The notes beneath the pieces were generated by a model, which was given only the letters and a program-made list of their open reading frames with translations, was not told the origin of the DNA and did not search any database. A DNA stretch of 8,450 bases, from positions 1-8,450 of the forward strand of contig JASLIH010000185.1 in the NCBI GenBank assembly GCA_030152105.1, read 5' to 3'. This DNA is from Actinomycetes bacterium (GTDB taxonomy: Bacteria > Actinomycetota > CALGFH01). A program made the position numbers and the translations under genes. Positions 1-6,788 of this stretch are shown one piece after another; position 1 is the stretch's first letter; every line of letters begins with the position of its first letter.

Positions 1-210
1 GGGGACGACCCGGGCGGCATCATCGTGACGATCATCATCGGGATCGTCGGGGCCATCCTGGGTGGGTTCCTGGCGCAGGTGCTGTTCGGCCGCGACACCG
101 TGGATGAGTTCTTCGACATCAGCACCTGGCTGACCGCGATCATCGGGGCCATCCTGCTGCTGCTGATCTACCGCGTGGTGGCCGGGCGAGGCCGGCGCCG
201 AGCTCTCTGA
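1..210 (+). CDS. GlsB/YeaQ/YmgE-family small membrane protein, 5'-truncated
   Basis: The reading frame is open from the first base of the window and ends at TGA 208-210, so 69 residues are visible and the true start lies upstream. The visible part begins GDDPGGIIVTIIIGIVGAIL and contains two hydrophobic segments (about residues 7-29 and 44-60). Both have the GxxGA pattern of the transglycosylase-associated / GlsB-YeaQ family (IIIGIVGAILGG and TAIIGAILLLLIYR), and the protein ends in a basic tail, GRGRRRAL. Members are normally 80-95 residues with three membrane segments, so only the first segment should be missing. A GTG at 25-27 is a possible internal start, but it has no ribosome binding site and would remove the conserved GD.PGG loop, so I reject it. 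The family is associated with envelope or general stress; its molecular role is not established. It is convergent with the SMC operon. Confidence 0.8.
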   Translation, partial: GDDPGGIIVTIIIGIVGAILGGFLAQVLFGRDTVDEFFDISTWLTAIIGAILLLLIYRVVAGRGRRRAL

Positions 211-212
211 CC

Positions 213-279
213 GGCCAGCTCCCCGAGCTGGCCCAGCGATCTGGTCCGGCGGCGTGCCTCCACACCGCCGCCGGACCAG
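213..279. terminator. Two tandem hairpins between convergent genes, probable bidirectional terminator
   Basis: Hairpin 1 starts three bases after the GlsB-type stop codon: GGCCAGCTC (213-221) pairs perfectly with GAGCTGGCC (225-233) across a 3-nt loop. Hairpin 2 is a perfect 14-bp stem, CTGGTCCGGCGGCG (241-254) with CGCCGCCGGACCAG (266-279), and an 11-nt loop. Neither is followed by a real T-run; only a short TTCC follows the second. This is common for terminators in high-GC actinobacteria. The location between convergent stop codons (210 and 308) fits termination from both sides. The 97-bp gap 211-307 holds nothing else that I can see. Confidence 0.6.
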
Positions 280-307
280 TTCCATGCCGCCGCGGCGAGC
301 GGACGGG

Positions 308-3184
308 CTAGCCGCTGGCTGACAGCTCGCGCTCGGGGGCCCGCTCCTCGAGGTCGCCGACGCCGAGGCGGCTGAGGAGCCGGATCGGCGGGCTGTAGGC
401 CCGGCCCGGGTCCCGTGGCAGGAAGGCCAGCTGGAGGTCGCACCAGGAGAGGCGGAGCGACTCGGCGTTGGTCGGGGTGGCGAGCACGAACTGGACCCGG
501 TCGGCCAGGGCGTGCATCAGGCCGGCCACGTGGTCGATGTTGGTCGAGTCCAGGTGGGCGATGTGCTCGTCCATGATGAGCAGGTCGGCCGCCTCGGCCG
601 TGCCCATGGTGGCCAGCAGCAGCAGGATGGCGATGGTGGCCCGCTGCCCGCCGGAGTGGGCGGCGTCCCGGTAGGAGCGGCGGCGCTCGGTGGCCCGGTG
701 GGCGACCAGCACGTCGACCCCGTACTCCTCGGGCCGGTCGCCGGCCAGCAGGCGCAGCTCGCCCTCGGCCCCGGCCGTCTGGCAGACCCGGGCGAACTCG
801 CCGCTGAGGCGCTGGACGACCTCCCTGACCCCCTCCTCGAACCGGCGGCGGGCCGCCTCGACCCGCTCCAGCTGCTCGTCCAGCTCGTGCTTGCGCCGCT
901 CGGCGAGCTGGTTGGCCTCCTCGACGGCCTCGGCCTGGTGCTCGCGGCCGGTCACCAGCTCGGGGTCCCGGACCTCGGGCGGGAACCGCTCGTCGTCCTC
1001 GACCTGCCCGCCGAGCCAGTCGATGTCGCGCAGCACCGACTCGGTCCCGGGCAGGTCGCCGGCGTCCAGCAGGGCCCGCTGCTCGGCGGCCAGCGGCCGC
1101 CCGGCCAGCTCGGTCTCCAGCCCGGCGAGCAGCCCGTCCCGCTCGGCCAGCTCGGGCAGCCGGGCGGCCAGGCGGATCTCGGTCTCGTTCTGGCGCTGCC
1201 GAGCAAGGGCGAGCTCGGCGTTGGCCGCGCCGAGGGCGCCGTCCAGCTCGCGCAGCTCGCCGGCCAGGGCGCGCTCCTGCTCGACCAGCTGGGGCCGGTC
1301 GGCCCCGGCCCGCTCGCGCTGCCGGTCGGCCTCGTCGACCTGGCCCTGGAGGTCGCCGAGGCGGTGGACGGCGTCGAGCACGTGCATGGCCCGGTGCCAG
1401 GCTCCCCGCAGCTCGGCGGTGGCCGCGTCAATGGCGGCCAGCTCCTCGCCGAGGCGGGCCGCCTCGGCCTTGAGGCCGAAGTGGTGCAGCTCCCTGGCCC
1501 GGCGGCCCAGCACCGGCTGGGACGGGGCCTCCAGCCGGGCCATGGCGTCGCCGTAGCGCATCCCGTCCGGGGCCACCGCGGCCAGGCCCCGGCCGGCCAG
1601 CCCGTGGGCCTGGGCGGCGTCGTGCGCGGCCTGGGCATCGGCCCGCTCCAGCAGCAGGCCGGCCTCGACCGGGCCGAGCACGGCGGTGAGGGCGGCCCGG
1701 GGGTCGCCGGCCCCGCCCCTGGCGATCCCCCAGCGGTAGCCGTCCTCGACGGCCAGGGCGGTGGCCTGGCGGTAGGCGTGGGACGGCACCAGCAGGGCCC
1801 ACAGGGCGTCGCCGAGGGCGGCCTCGGCCCTGATCCGGGACGCGTCGCCGGCCGCCTCGTCGGCCAGCTCCAGGACCTCGGCCACCACCGAGGCCTGGAT
1901 CCCTTCGGCGGCCAGCCGTTCCCGGAAGGCGGTCACCTCGGCCGGCACGGGCACGCCGCCGCCGGCCAGGACGGCCATGCGGGCCTGGACGTCGGCCAGG
2001 GTGGCGCGCAGCTCCTCGCGCCTGGCCAGGACCGTGGCCAGGCTGGACTCGGCCGCCTGGACCTCGCTGGCCGCCTGCTCGCCGGTCCGCTCGCCGGCCA
2101 GGCCGGCCAGGCGGACGGCGGTGGTCTGGGCCTCCTCGGCCCTGGCCTCGGCCGCGGCCAGGCGGACCTCCAGGGCGGTCCTGGTGTCGCGGGTCCCGGC
2201 CAGGCGCTCGGCCAGCTCCCTGGCCTGGTCGGCCATGGCGGCCGCCTTCGCCTCGAGCGCCGGGGCCTGCCCGGTCAGCTCGTCCAGGTCGCGGCGGTCG
2301 GCGGCGATCCGCTCGGCCACCGCGTCGCGCTCGCCGCGGGCCGCCTCGACCCGGACGGCGACGTCGCGGTGCTCGGCCGCCGGGCGGGCCAGGTCGCGCA
2401 GCAGGTCGAGCCGCTCCCGCAGCCCGGCCCACTCCAGGTGGCGGGCCGCCTGGCCACCGAGGGCGCCGAGGCTGTCCTGCTCGGCCCTGGCCGCCTCGAC
2501 CGCCTCCAGGTAGGCGGCGCGGGCCTCGCCGGCCCGTTCCCGCTGCGCCTCGACCTCGTCCAGCAGGGCCCGCTCGCCGGTCAGCTCGAGCAGCCTGGCC
2601 AGCAGCCCGGCCGGCCGCTCGTCCATGGTCCGGTCGATCGCCCCCTGGGGCAGGGCCAGCACCTCGCGCAGGGCCCTGGTGATGCCGGTCCGGTCGAGCA
2701 GCTCGTCATAGCGCCGCGGCCCCAGCCATTCGTCCTCGGGGTGGGCGTCCAGGAACGCCTCCAGGTCGTCGGCCAGGGGCTGCTCGAAGCCCCAGCGGTG
2801 CAGGCCACCGAGGACCAGGTAGCGGCGGCTGTCGGCGGTGACCAGGCAGACCACCGTCACCCGGTCGGCGTCGCGAAGGCGCTCGTCGGCGGCCGCGAAC
2901 AGGCGCTCACCCCGGCCGGGTAGGACCGGGTTGCTGAACGTGGCCCGCAGAAAGGCCCGCTCGGCGGCCGCGCCGCCGGGGCCGCCGTCGAAGATGTAGC
3001 GGTGGGAGCTTCGCCCCGGGGCGAAGCTGGTCACCCCGAGCAGCAGCTTGATGCCGTCCAGGAAGCAGGTCTTGCCCGACCCGTTGGGCCCGGTGGCCAC
3101 GTTGATGCCGTCGATCAGCAGCGGGATCGGGTCGGGCCGCAGCGACCCCCAGTGGACCAGCTGCACTTCCTCAATCCTGGGCAT
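308..3184 (-). CDS. SMC-type ATPase of a MukB/MksB/JetC-like condensin, 958 aa
   Basis: This is the ATP-driven motor of a loop-extruding or DNA-entrapping condensin. The N-terminal head opens IEEVQLVHWGSL, like the 'L.NWG.F' start of MksB/JetC proteins, with Walker A GPNGSGKT at 32-39. Long Ala/Glu/Arg-rich heptad-like helices at about 200-405 and 560-790 form the two coiled-coil arms. Residues about 412-505 form a hinge-like domain (FRERLAAEGIQASVVAEVLE, then ALLVPSHAYRQA) of the type seen in SbcC/MksB/JetC. The C-terminal head has the signature SGGQ (844-847), Walker B LLIMDE (868-873) and D-loop AHLD (876-879). The usual switch histidine region reads LATPTNAES (901-909) with no His; TP at this site is also what I recall from JetC-like proteins. 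The ATG at 3182-3184 has GGAG seven bases upstream. The gene overlaps the KITE gene by 14 nt and is last in the operon. At 958 residues it is shorter than typical MksB/JetC (about 1100) or MukB (about 1480). The SMC assignment is firm; the exact subfamily is not. Confidence 0.88.
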   Translation of the reverse strand: MPRIEEVQLVHWGSLRPDPIPLLIDGINVATGPNGSGKTCFLDGIKLLLGVTSFAPGRSSHRYIFDGGPGGAAAERAFLRATFSNPVLPGRGERLFAAADERLRDADRVTVVCLVTADSRRYLVLGGLHRWGFEQPLADDLEAFLDAHPEDEWLGPRRYDELLDRTGITRALREVLALPQGAIDRTMDERPAGLLARLLELTGERALLDEVEAQRERAGEARAAYLEAVEAARAEQDSLGALGGQAARHLEWAGLRERLDLLRDLARPAAEHRDVAVRVEAARGERDAVAERIAADRRDLDELTGQAPALEAKAAAMADQARELAERLAGTRDTRTALEVRLAAAEARAEEAQTTAVRLAGLAGERTGEQAASEVQAAESSLATVLARREELRATLADVQARMAVLAGGGVPVPAEVTAFRERLAAEGIQASVVAEVLELADEAAGDASRIRAEAALGDALWALLVPSHAYRQATALAVEDGYRWGIARGGAGDPRAALTAVLGPVEAGLLLERADAQAAHDAAQAHGLAGRGLAAVAPDGMRYGDAMARLEAPSQPVLGRRARELHHFGLKAEAARLGEELAAIDAATAELRGAWHRAMHVLDAVHRLGDLQGQVDEADRQRERAGADRPQLVEQERALAGELRELDGALGAANAELALARQRQNETEIRLAARLPELAERDGLLAGLETELAGRPLAAEQRALLDAGDLPGTESVLRDIDWLGGQVEDDERFPPEVRDPELVTGREHQAEAVEEANQLAERRKHELDEQLERVEAARRRFEEGVREVVQRLSGEFARVCQTAGAEGELRLLAGDRPEEYGVDVLVAHRATERRRSYRDAAHSGGQRATIAILLLLATMGTAEAADLLIMDEHIAHLDSTNIDHVAGLMHALADRVQFVLATPTNAESLRLSWCDLQLAFLPRDPGRAYSPPIRLLSRLGVGDLEERAPERELSASG

Positions 3185-3740
3185 CGTCCTGCTCCACTCC
3201 GTCGAGCTCCGCGGCCCGGCGCCGCAGGTGGGCCAGCCGCTGGTGGCGGCCGACGAGGGCCCTGGCCTGGTCGGCGGCGCCCGGCTCGTCCAGTGTGTCC
3301 AGCAGCGGCCCGGCCTCGACCCGGCCCTCGCGCAGGGTCAGGTAGCCGGCCTTGGCCAGCCGCTCGAGCACGCTGGGCAGCCCGGTGCCGTTCAGCCTCG
3401 CCCCGAGCAGCTCCGCCAGGTCGTCGGGGTCGACCCACTCCTGTTCCTGCTGGGAGGCGCCCTCACCGGGGAGGAAGCGCAGGTGGAGCCAGCAGGTGGC
3501 CAGCACGGCCAGCTCGGCCGTGCCGAGGGCCAGCACCGGGTCGTGGCCCTCCAGCTCGGGCACGGGGCCGTCGAGGCGGGCCAGCCAGCGCTCGGAGGCC
3601 GGCGAGTAGACCAGCTCGCAGCCGGCCTCGCCGAGTCGCCGCCGCACCTCGTCCCGGGTCTCGGGCTCGCCCAGCTCGGGCACGTCGGCGGCGGCCACCG
3701 ACCCGACGAGCAGGACCCGGCAGAGCTCGGTCGCGTTCAG
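3171..3740 (-). CDS. KITE / DUF4194-like winged-helix subunit (MksE/JetB-like), CTG start
   Basis: The product is predicted to be 189 aa, a small dimeric winged-helix protein that binds the kleisin in MukBEF/MksBEF/JetABC-type condensins. The sequence follows the family plan: an N-terminal helical part (ELCRVLLVGS, then VRRRLGEAGCELVYSPAS, 32-49), a middle helix (LGTAELAVLATCWLHLRFL, 72-90), and a C-terminal winged helix (VDPDDLAELL, about 103-112; LPSVLERLAKAGYLTLREG, 121-139). I chose CTG 3738-3740 as the start. On the coding strand AGGAGGTGA (3753-3745) leaves 7 nt between AGGAGG and CTG, and the CTG overlaps the kleisin stop as CTGA. The next conventional start, GTG 3696-3698, has no ribosome binding site and would delete 14 residues of the first helix. 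The 3' end overlaps the SMC gene by 14 nt. Assignment rests on sequence pattern plus gene order, not on a search. Confidence 0.75.
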   Translation of the reverse strand: MNATELCRVLLVGSVAAADVPELGEPETRDEVRRRLGEAGCELVYSPASERWLARLDGPVPELEGHDPVLALGTAELAVLATCWLHLRFLPGEGASQQEQEWVDPDDLAELLGARLNGTGLPSVLERLAKAGYLTLREGRVEAGPLLDTLDEPGAADQARALVGRHQRLAHLRRRAAELDGVEQDDAQD

Positions 3741-5059
3741 GTGGTCACCTCCTGCCGGTCACCTGGCGGGTCCGGGGGGCTCAAGCCGAGCCCCCCGGTC
3801 GATCGGGGCTCGCCGGTGAGGTCGATCACGACCGGGCGCTCGGCGGCCAGCTCGACCTCGGGAGCGCGCACGCCCGTCCAGGAGATCACCCCGACCTCGT
3901 CGTGGCCGACCACCTCGAGGCGGGGACGCGGGTCGAGCTCGGCGGCCAGGCTGTTGTCGCCGGCCGGTCCCCAGCGCGACCAGGCCTCGACCACCGCGGC
4001 CATGCGGGCCGTGGCCTCGGCCCAGGTCCCGCCGACGACCCACCTGGCCAGGTCGGTTTCGCCCAGCCCGGCCAGCCAGGTGATCACGTCGGCGGCCAGC
4101 CGCACGAAGTCGGGCACGACCTCGGGCGACTCGACCGGCAGCAGGGTCGGCTCTGGCAGCGGCACCACCACCGGCTCGGGCCGGCCCAGGTGGGCGTCGA
4201 GGGCGGCCAGGGCGGCGGCGGCCCTCACCGGGGCGACCGCCGGCGGCAGCTGGAGGCGGCCGGCGACCAGGCCGGCCAGGTCCGCCGGGTCGGTTGCGGC
4301 GACCAGCTCCCGCAGCTCGGACGCCGGGGTGGCCACGGGAGCGGGGTCCGACCGCTCGCCGGGGTCGCGGGCAGGATCACCCCGGACCTCGTCGACCAGG
4401 GCGTGCAGGCGGGCGGCCACGGCCGCGGCCAGCTCCCGCTCGGCCTCGTGCCCGCCGGGTCGGGCGACCTGCCTGGCCATCTCGCCCAGGTCGGCCAGGT
4501 GGGCGGCGGCGACCTCGGCGGTGGCGGTCAGGGCGTCGTCGTCGCCCTGGTCGATCAGCCGGTGCAGCTCCGCCAGGTCGCGCTCGAGCACGGCGGTGGC
4601 GGCCACGAACGGGGCGAAGGTCGACCGCTCGTCGACCCCGGCCGCCCGGGCCAGGGCCATCGCCGCGGCCAGGACCCTGACGGCCCGCTCGGGGGCGATC
4701 GCCGGGGCGGCCAGCACGGCGCAGACGGTGGCCACCAGGTGGCCCTCGTCGGACAGGCGCCAGGCCTGGGGCCTGTCCGGCTGGCCGTAGCGGTCGACCT
4801 CGACCACCAGCCCGTCGCTGCGCAGCTCGGACAGCAGCCGGTTGGCGGTCGCCGGCTCCAGCCAGGTCAGTGCCTGCCCGGCCTCGGCCAGGGACCAGCT
4901 CGGCTCGGGCAGCCCGGCCAGCTGGCGGAGAACGGCTACCTTGAGCCGTTGGTAGGGCTGGCCCAGAAGCTCGGCGAAGGGCCCCAGCGACGGCACGGCG
5001 CGGCCGGCCGGAGGTGGGGGGGAAGGACGGTCCGAGCCCGGCCACATTGCTGCCACCAT
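3737..5059 (-). CDS. Kleisin-like winged-helix subunit (MksF/JetA-like), 440 aa
   Basis: First gene of the operon, predicted to bridge the two SMC heads and carry the KITE dimer. Residues about 28-115 look like a winged helix: LKVAVLRQLAG (39-49), a recognition-helix region ATANRLLSELRSDGLVVEV (70-88), and a wing followed by LSDEGHLVATVCAVL (102-116). A long all-helical region follows (about 122-225), rich in Ala/Leu/Glu, suitable for the four-helix contact with the SMC neck. A Pro/Asp-rich linker (about 228-245) leads to a less recognisable C-terminal half ending in a short beta-like part (LEVVGHDEVGVISW, VVIDLTGE). The length fits MukF/MksF/JetA proteins (about 440-500 aa). The ATG at 5057-5059 is followed directly by GTG and has no clear SD; an internal ATG at 5045-5047 is the alternative. 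Identification depends mainly on the N-terminal fold pattern and on the conserved kleisin-KITE-SMC gene order; the C-terminal half was not recognised. Confidence 0.65.
   Translation of the reverse strand: MVAAMWPGSDRPSPPPPAGRAVPSLGPFAELLGQPYQRLKVAVLRQLAGLPEPSWSLAEAGQALTWLEPATANRLLSELRSDGLVVEVDRYGQPDRPQAWRLSDEGHLVATVCAVLAAPAIAPERAVRVLAAAMALARAAGVDERSTFAPFVAATAVLERDLAELHRLIDQGDDDALTATAEVAAAHLADLGEMARQVARPGGHEAERELAAAVAARLHALVDEVRGDPARDPGERSDPAPVATPASELRELVAATDPADLAGLVAGRLQLPPAVAPVRAAAALAALDAHLGRPEPVVVPLPEPTLLPVESPEVVPDFVRLAADVITWLAGLGETDLARWVVGGTWAEATARMAAVVEAWSRWGPAGDNSLAAELDPRPRLEVVGHDEVGVISWTGVRAPEVELAAERPVVIDLTGEPRSTGGLGLSPPDPPGDRQEVTT
3745..3753 (-). promoter_or_regulatory. Perfect Shine-Dalgarno sequence deciding the CTG start of the KITE gene
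   Basis: The coding strand reads AGGAGGTGA, a full anti-16S match, inside the last codons of the kleisin gene (QEVTT). From the end of AGGAGG there are 7 nt to CTG 3740-3738. No ATG, GTG or TTG in the KITE frame lies at a useful distance. The GTG inside the motif itself (3748-3746) is in the kleisin frame, not the KITE frame. This implies translation initiation on CTG coupled to termination of the upstream gene. Confidence 0.7.
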
Positions 5060-5067
5060 GACTGGAG

Positions 5068-5094
5068 AACGTACCGCAACCCGCGACGGCGCAA
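5068..5094 (-). promoter_or_regulatory. Candidate leaderless promoter of the SMC operon
   Basis: On the coding strand TACGTT (5073-5068) matches the actinobacterial TANNNT -10 box and is followed by 8 nt before ATG 5059, so transcription could begin at or next to the A of the start codon. TTGCGC (5094-5089) is a possible -35 with a short 15-bp spacer. The absence of an SD before this ATG is consistent with a leaderless transcript. Short GC-rich motifs like these occur often by chance. Confidence 0.35.
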
Positions 5095-5132
5095 CCTAGG
5101 TACTGCTACCGAGCCGATGTGCCCCCGTCTGC

Positions 5133-5150
5133 GTAGCCCGTACGGGCTAC
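5133..5150. repeat. 18-bp perfect palindrome overlapping the CoA-ligase stop codon
   Basis: GTAGCCCGTACGGGCTAC is its own reverse complement over all 18 bases, and it includes the ligase TAG stop (coding-strand complement of 5147-5149). As RNA it would form a 7-bp stem with a GUAC loop; no T-run follows on either strand. It sits 74 bp before the kleisin ATG and about 40 bp upstream of the candidate -35. It could act as a weak terminator for the ligase or as a dimeric-regulator operator for the SMC operon. The rest of the 87-bp gap (5060-5146) shows only the candidate promoter. Confidence 0.5.
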
Positions 5151-6721
5151 CCGGCTGCCTGGCGGTCCCGGTCCATCAGCAGCCGGCGCAGGATCTTGCC
5201 CGAGGCCGCCTTGGGGATCTCGTCCACGAACTCGACCTGGCGGATCTTCTTGTGCGGGGCGACCCGCTCGGCCACATACGCCATCAGCTCCCCGGGGTCG
5301 ACCGGGTCGCGGGCGACCACGAACGCCTTGGGGACCTCGCCGGCCTCCTCGTCGGGGAAGCGGACCACGGCCGCGTCGGCCACCTTCGGATGGGAGAGGA
5401 GCACCGCCTCCAGCTCGGCCGGGGCCACCTGGAGCCCCTTGTACTTGATGAGCTCCTTGACCCGGTCGACGATGAACACGTAGCCCTGCTCGTCGACCAT
5501 GCCGAGGTCGCCGGTGTGCAGCCAGCCGTCCGGGTCGAGCATGGCCGCGGTCGCCTCGGGCGCGTTCAGGTAGCCCTTCATCACCTGGGGGCCGCGGACC
5601 AGCAGCTCGCCGGTCTCGCCCCGGGAGACGTCGGCCCCGGTGGCCGGGTCGACCACCCGCATCTCGGTGTTGGGCAGCGGCACCCCGACCGACCCGGGGC
5701 GCGGCCCCCCGGGCGTGTTGTAGTTGGTGGTGACCACCGGGCTGGTCTCGGTCAGCCCCCAGCCCTGGATGACCTCGCAGCCAAGGCGCTCGGAACAGGC
5801 CCGCTCCAGGCTGGCGTCCATCGGGGCGGCGCCGGAGAAGATCGACTTGAGCTCCGACAGGTCGTACTTGTCGACCAGCGGGTGCTTGGCCAGGGCGAGC
5901 ACGATCGGCGGGGCCACGTACGCCCGCGTGATGCGCTGGTCCTGGAGCAGGCGGAGGAACTCCTCGAGGTCGAACCTGGGCATGGTGACCAGGGTCGAGC
6001 CCCGGGACAGGGCCGCGCACATGAGCACGACCAGCCCGTAGATGTGGAAGAAGGGGAGCACCGCGATCAGCCGCTCGCCCTCGCCGGCGAGCAGCGCCGG
6101 CGCCCCCTGGCAGACGTTGGCGACCAGGTTGCGGTGGGTCAGCATGACCCCCTTGTTCACCCCGGTGGTGCCGCTCGAGTAGGGGAGGACGACCAGGTCG
6201 TTGGCCGGGTCGATCTCCACGGCGGGCGGGGTGTCGCCGGCGGTGAGCAGGTCGGCGAACGGGGTCGCGCCCTCGGCCTCGCCGAGCACGAACACCTCCT
6301 CGACGCCGCTGCGGTCGGCCGCCTCCAGCGCCTTGGCGAGGAACGGGGGCACGGTGAGCAGGAACCGGGCGTGCGCGTCGGTGAGCTGGCGGACGAGCTC
6401 CTCGACGGTGTAGAGCGGGCTGATGGTGGTGTTGATCCCGCCGGCGGCCGAGACGCCGTAGAAGGCGAGAGCGTACTCGGGGACGTTGGGACAGTAGATG
6501 GCGAACACGTCGCCCTTGGCGAAGCCACGGGCGGCCAGGCCGGCCGCCACCCGGCGCACGCCCCCGGCCAGCTGGCCGTAGGTCAGCGTCCGGCCGCTGG
6601 GCCCGTCGACCAGCGCCGCCTGGTCGGCCCGCTGCATGGCGTCGGCGAGCACGAACTCATGCAGCGCCACGTCGGGCACCGAAACGTCGGGATGGGGACT
6701 GAGCACGACCTCGCCGGCCAT
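5147..6721 (-). CDS. AMP-forming acyl/aryl-CoA ligase, 4-coumarate-CoA-ligase-like
   Basis: A complete 524-aa member of the ANL adenylate-forming family. It activates a carboxylic acid with ATP to an acyl-AMP, then transfers it to coenzyme A in the cytoplasm. Motifs in order: ATP-grasping loop SSGTTGVNKG (182-191), HIYG (226-229), GWGLTETSP (320-328), GELLVRG (371-377), TGD (403-405), the hinge and A8 region VDRVKELIKYKG (418-429), and the adenylation lysine in PKAASGK (K509). Box I and box II resemble plant and bacterial 4-coumarate-CoA ligases more than acetyl-CoA synthetase. The substrate cannot be read from sequence; a phenylpropanoid or medium/long-chain fatty acid is possible. All catalytic motifs are intact and the length is normal. 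The ATG at 6719-6721 has AGGAGG (6732-6727 on the coding strand) 5 nt upstream, which fixes the start. It lies on the same strand as the SMC operon but 87 bp away, and is divergent from the membrane-protein gene. Confidence 0.93.
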   Translation of the reverse strand: MAGEVVLSPHPDVSVPDVALHEFVLADAMQRADQAALVDGPSGRTLTYGQLAGGVRRVAAGLAARGFAKGDVFAIYCPNVPEYALAFYGVSAAGGINTTISPLYTVEELVRQLTDAHARFLLTVPPFLAKALEAADRSGVEEVFVLGEAEGATPFADLLTAGDTPPAVEIDPANDLVVLPYSSGTTGVNKGVMLTHRNLVANVCQGAPALLAGEGERLIAVLPFFHIYGLVVLMCAALSRGSTLVTMPRFDLEEFLRLLQDQRITRAYVAPPIVLALAKHPLVDKYDLSELKSIFSGAAPMDASLERACSERLGCEVIQGWGLTETSPVVTTNYNTPGGPRPGSVGVPLPNTEMRVVDPATGADVSRGETGELLVRGPQVMKGYLNAPEATAAMLDPDGWLHTGDLGMVDEQGYVFIVDRVKELIKYKGLQVAPAELEAVLLSHPKVADAAVVRFPDEEAGEVPKAFVVARDPVDPGELMAYVAERVAPHKKIRQVEFVDEIPKAASGKILRRLLMDRDRQAAG

Positions 6722-6742
6722 GGCTGCCTCCTGGGGCCAGGG

Positions 6743-6788
6743 TTGTCAAGCGTACGATGGAGGTCAGACTGAAGCCTCGGCTGGAGGT
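6743..6788 (+). promoter_or_regulatory. Divergent intergenic region with a candidate + promoter and RBS
   Basis: The 76-bp gap 6722-6797 separates the divergent ligase and membrane-protein genes. On the + strand TTGTCA (6743-6748, one base off TTGACA) is followed after 16 bp by CAGACT (6765-6770), a weak -10. GGAGGT (6783-6788) then lies 9 nt before GTG 6798. On the - strand TACGCT (6754-6749) could be a -10 for the ligase, but no good -35 accompanies it. The RBS is convincing; the promoter boxes are tentative. Confidence 0.35.

Noticed and set aside
25..210. Complete small gene starting at GTG 25
   Set aside because: The frame is open to base 1, the residues before GTG (GDDPGG) fit the family's conserved loop, and no RBS precedes the GTG; the gene is truncated by the window edge.
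512..2923. Long + strand open frame (803 codons) opposite the SMC gene
   Set aside because: Low-complexity Gly/Leu/Pro/Gln composition with no motifs; the opposite strand carries Walker A, SGGQ and Walker B motifs in one coherent frame.
3048..4790. Overlapping + strand frame (580 codons) opposite the kleisin and KITE genes
   Set aside because: Ser/Arg/Ala-rich shadow translation with no recognisable features and no RBS.
6744..6749. Perfect TTGACA on the - strand as a -35 box for the CoA ligase
   Set aside because: A 17-bp spacer would place the -10 on the start codon, and the SD sits within the spacer, so it cannot drive this gene from that position.
3002..6772. Very long + strand open frame (1256 codons) antisense to the condensin operon and the CoA ligase
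   Set aside because: Its composition is Gly/Pro/Arg/Gln/His-rich with no domain, it spans two unrelated genes and the gap between them, and it mirrors GC-rich codon use on the opposite strand. It is a high-GC shadow frame.
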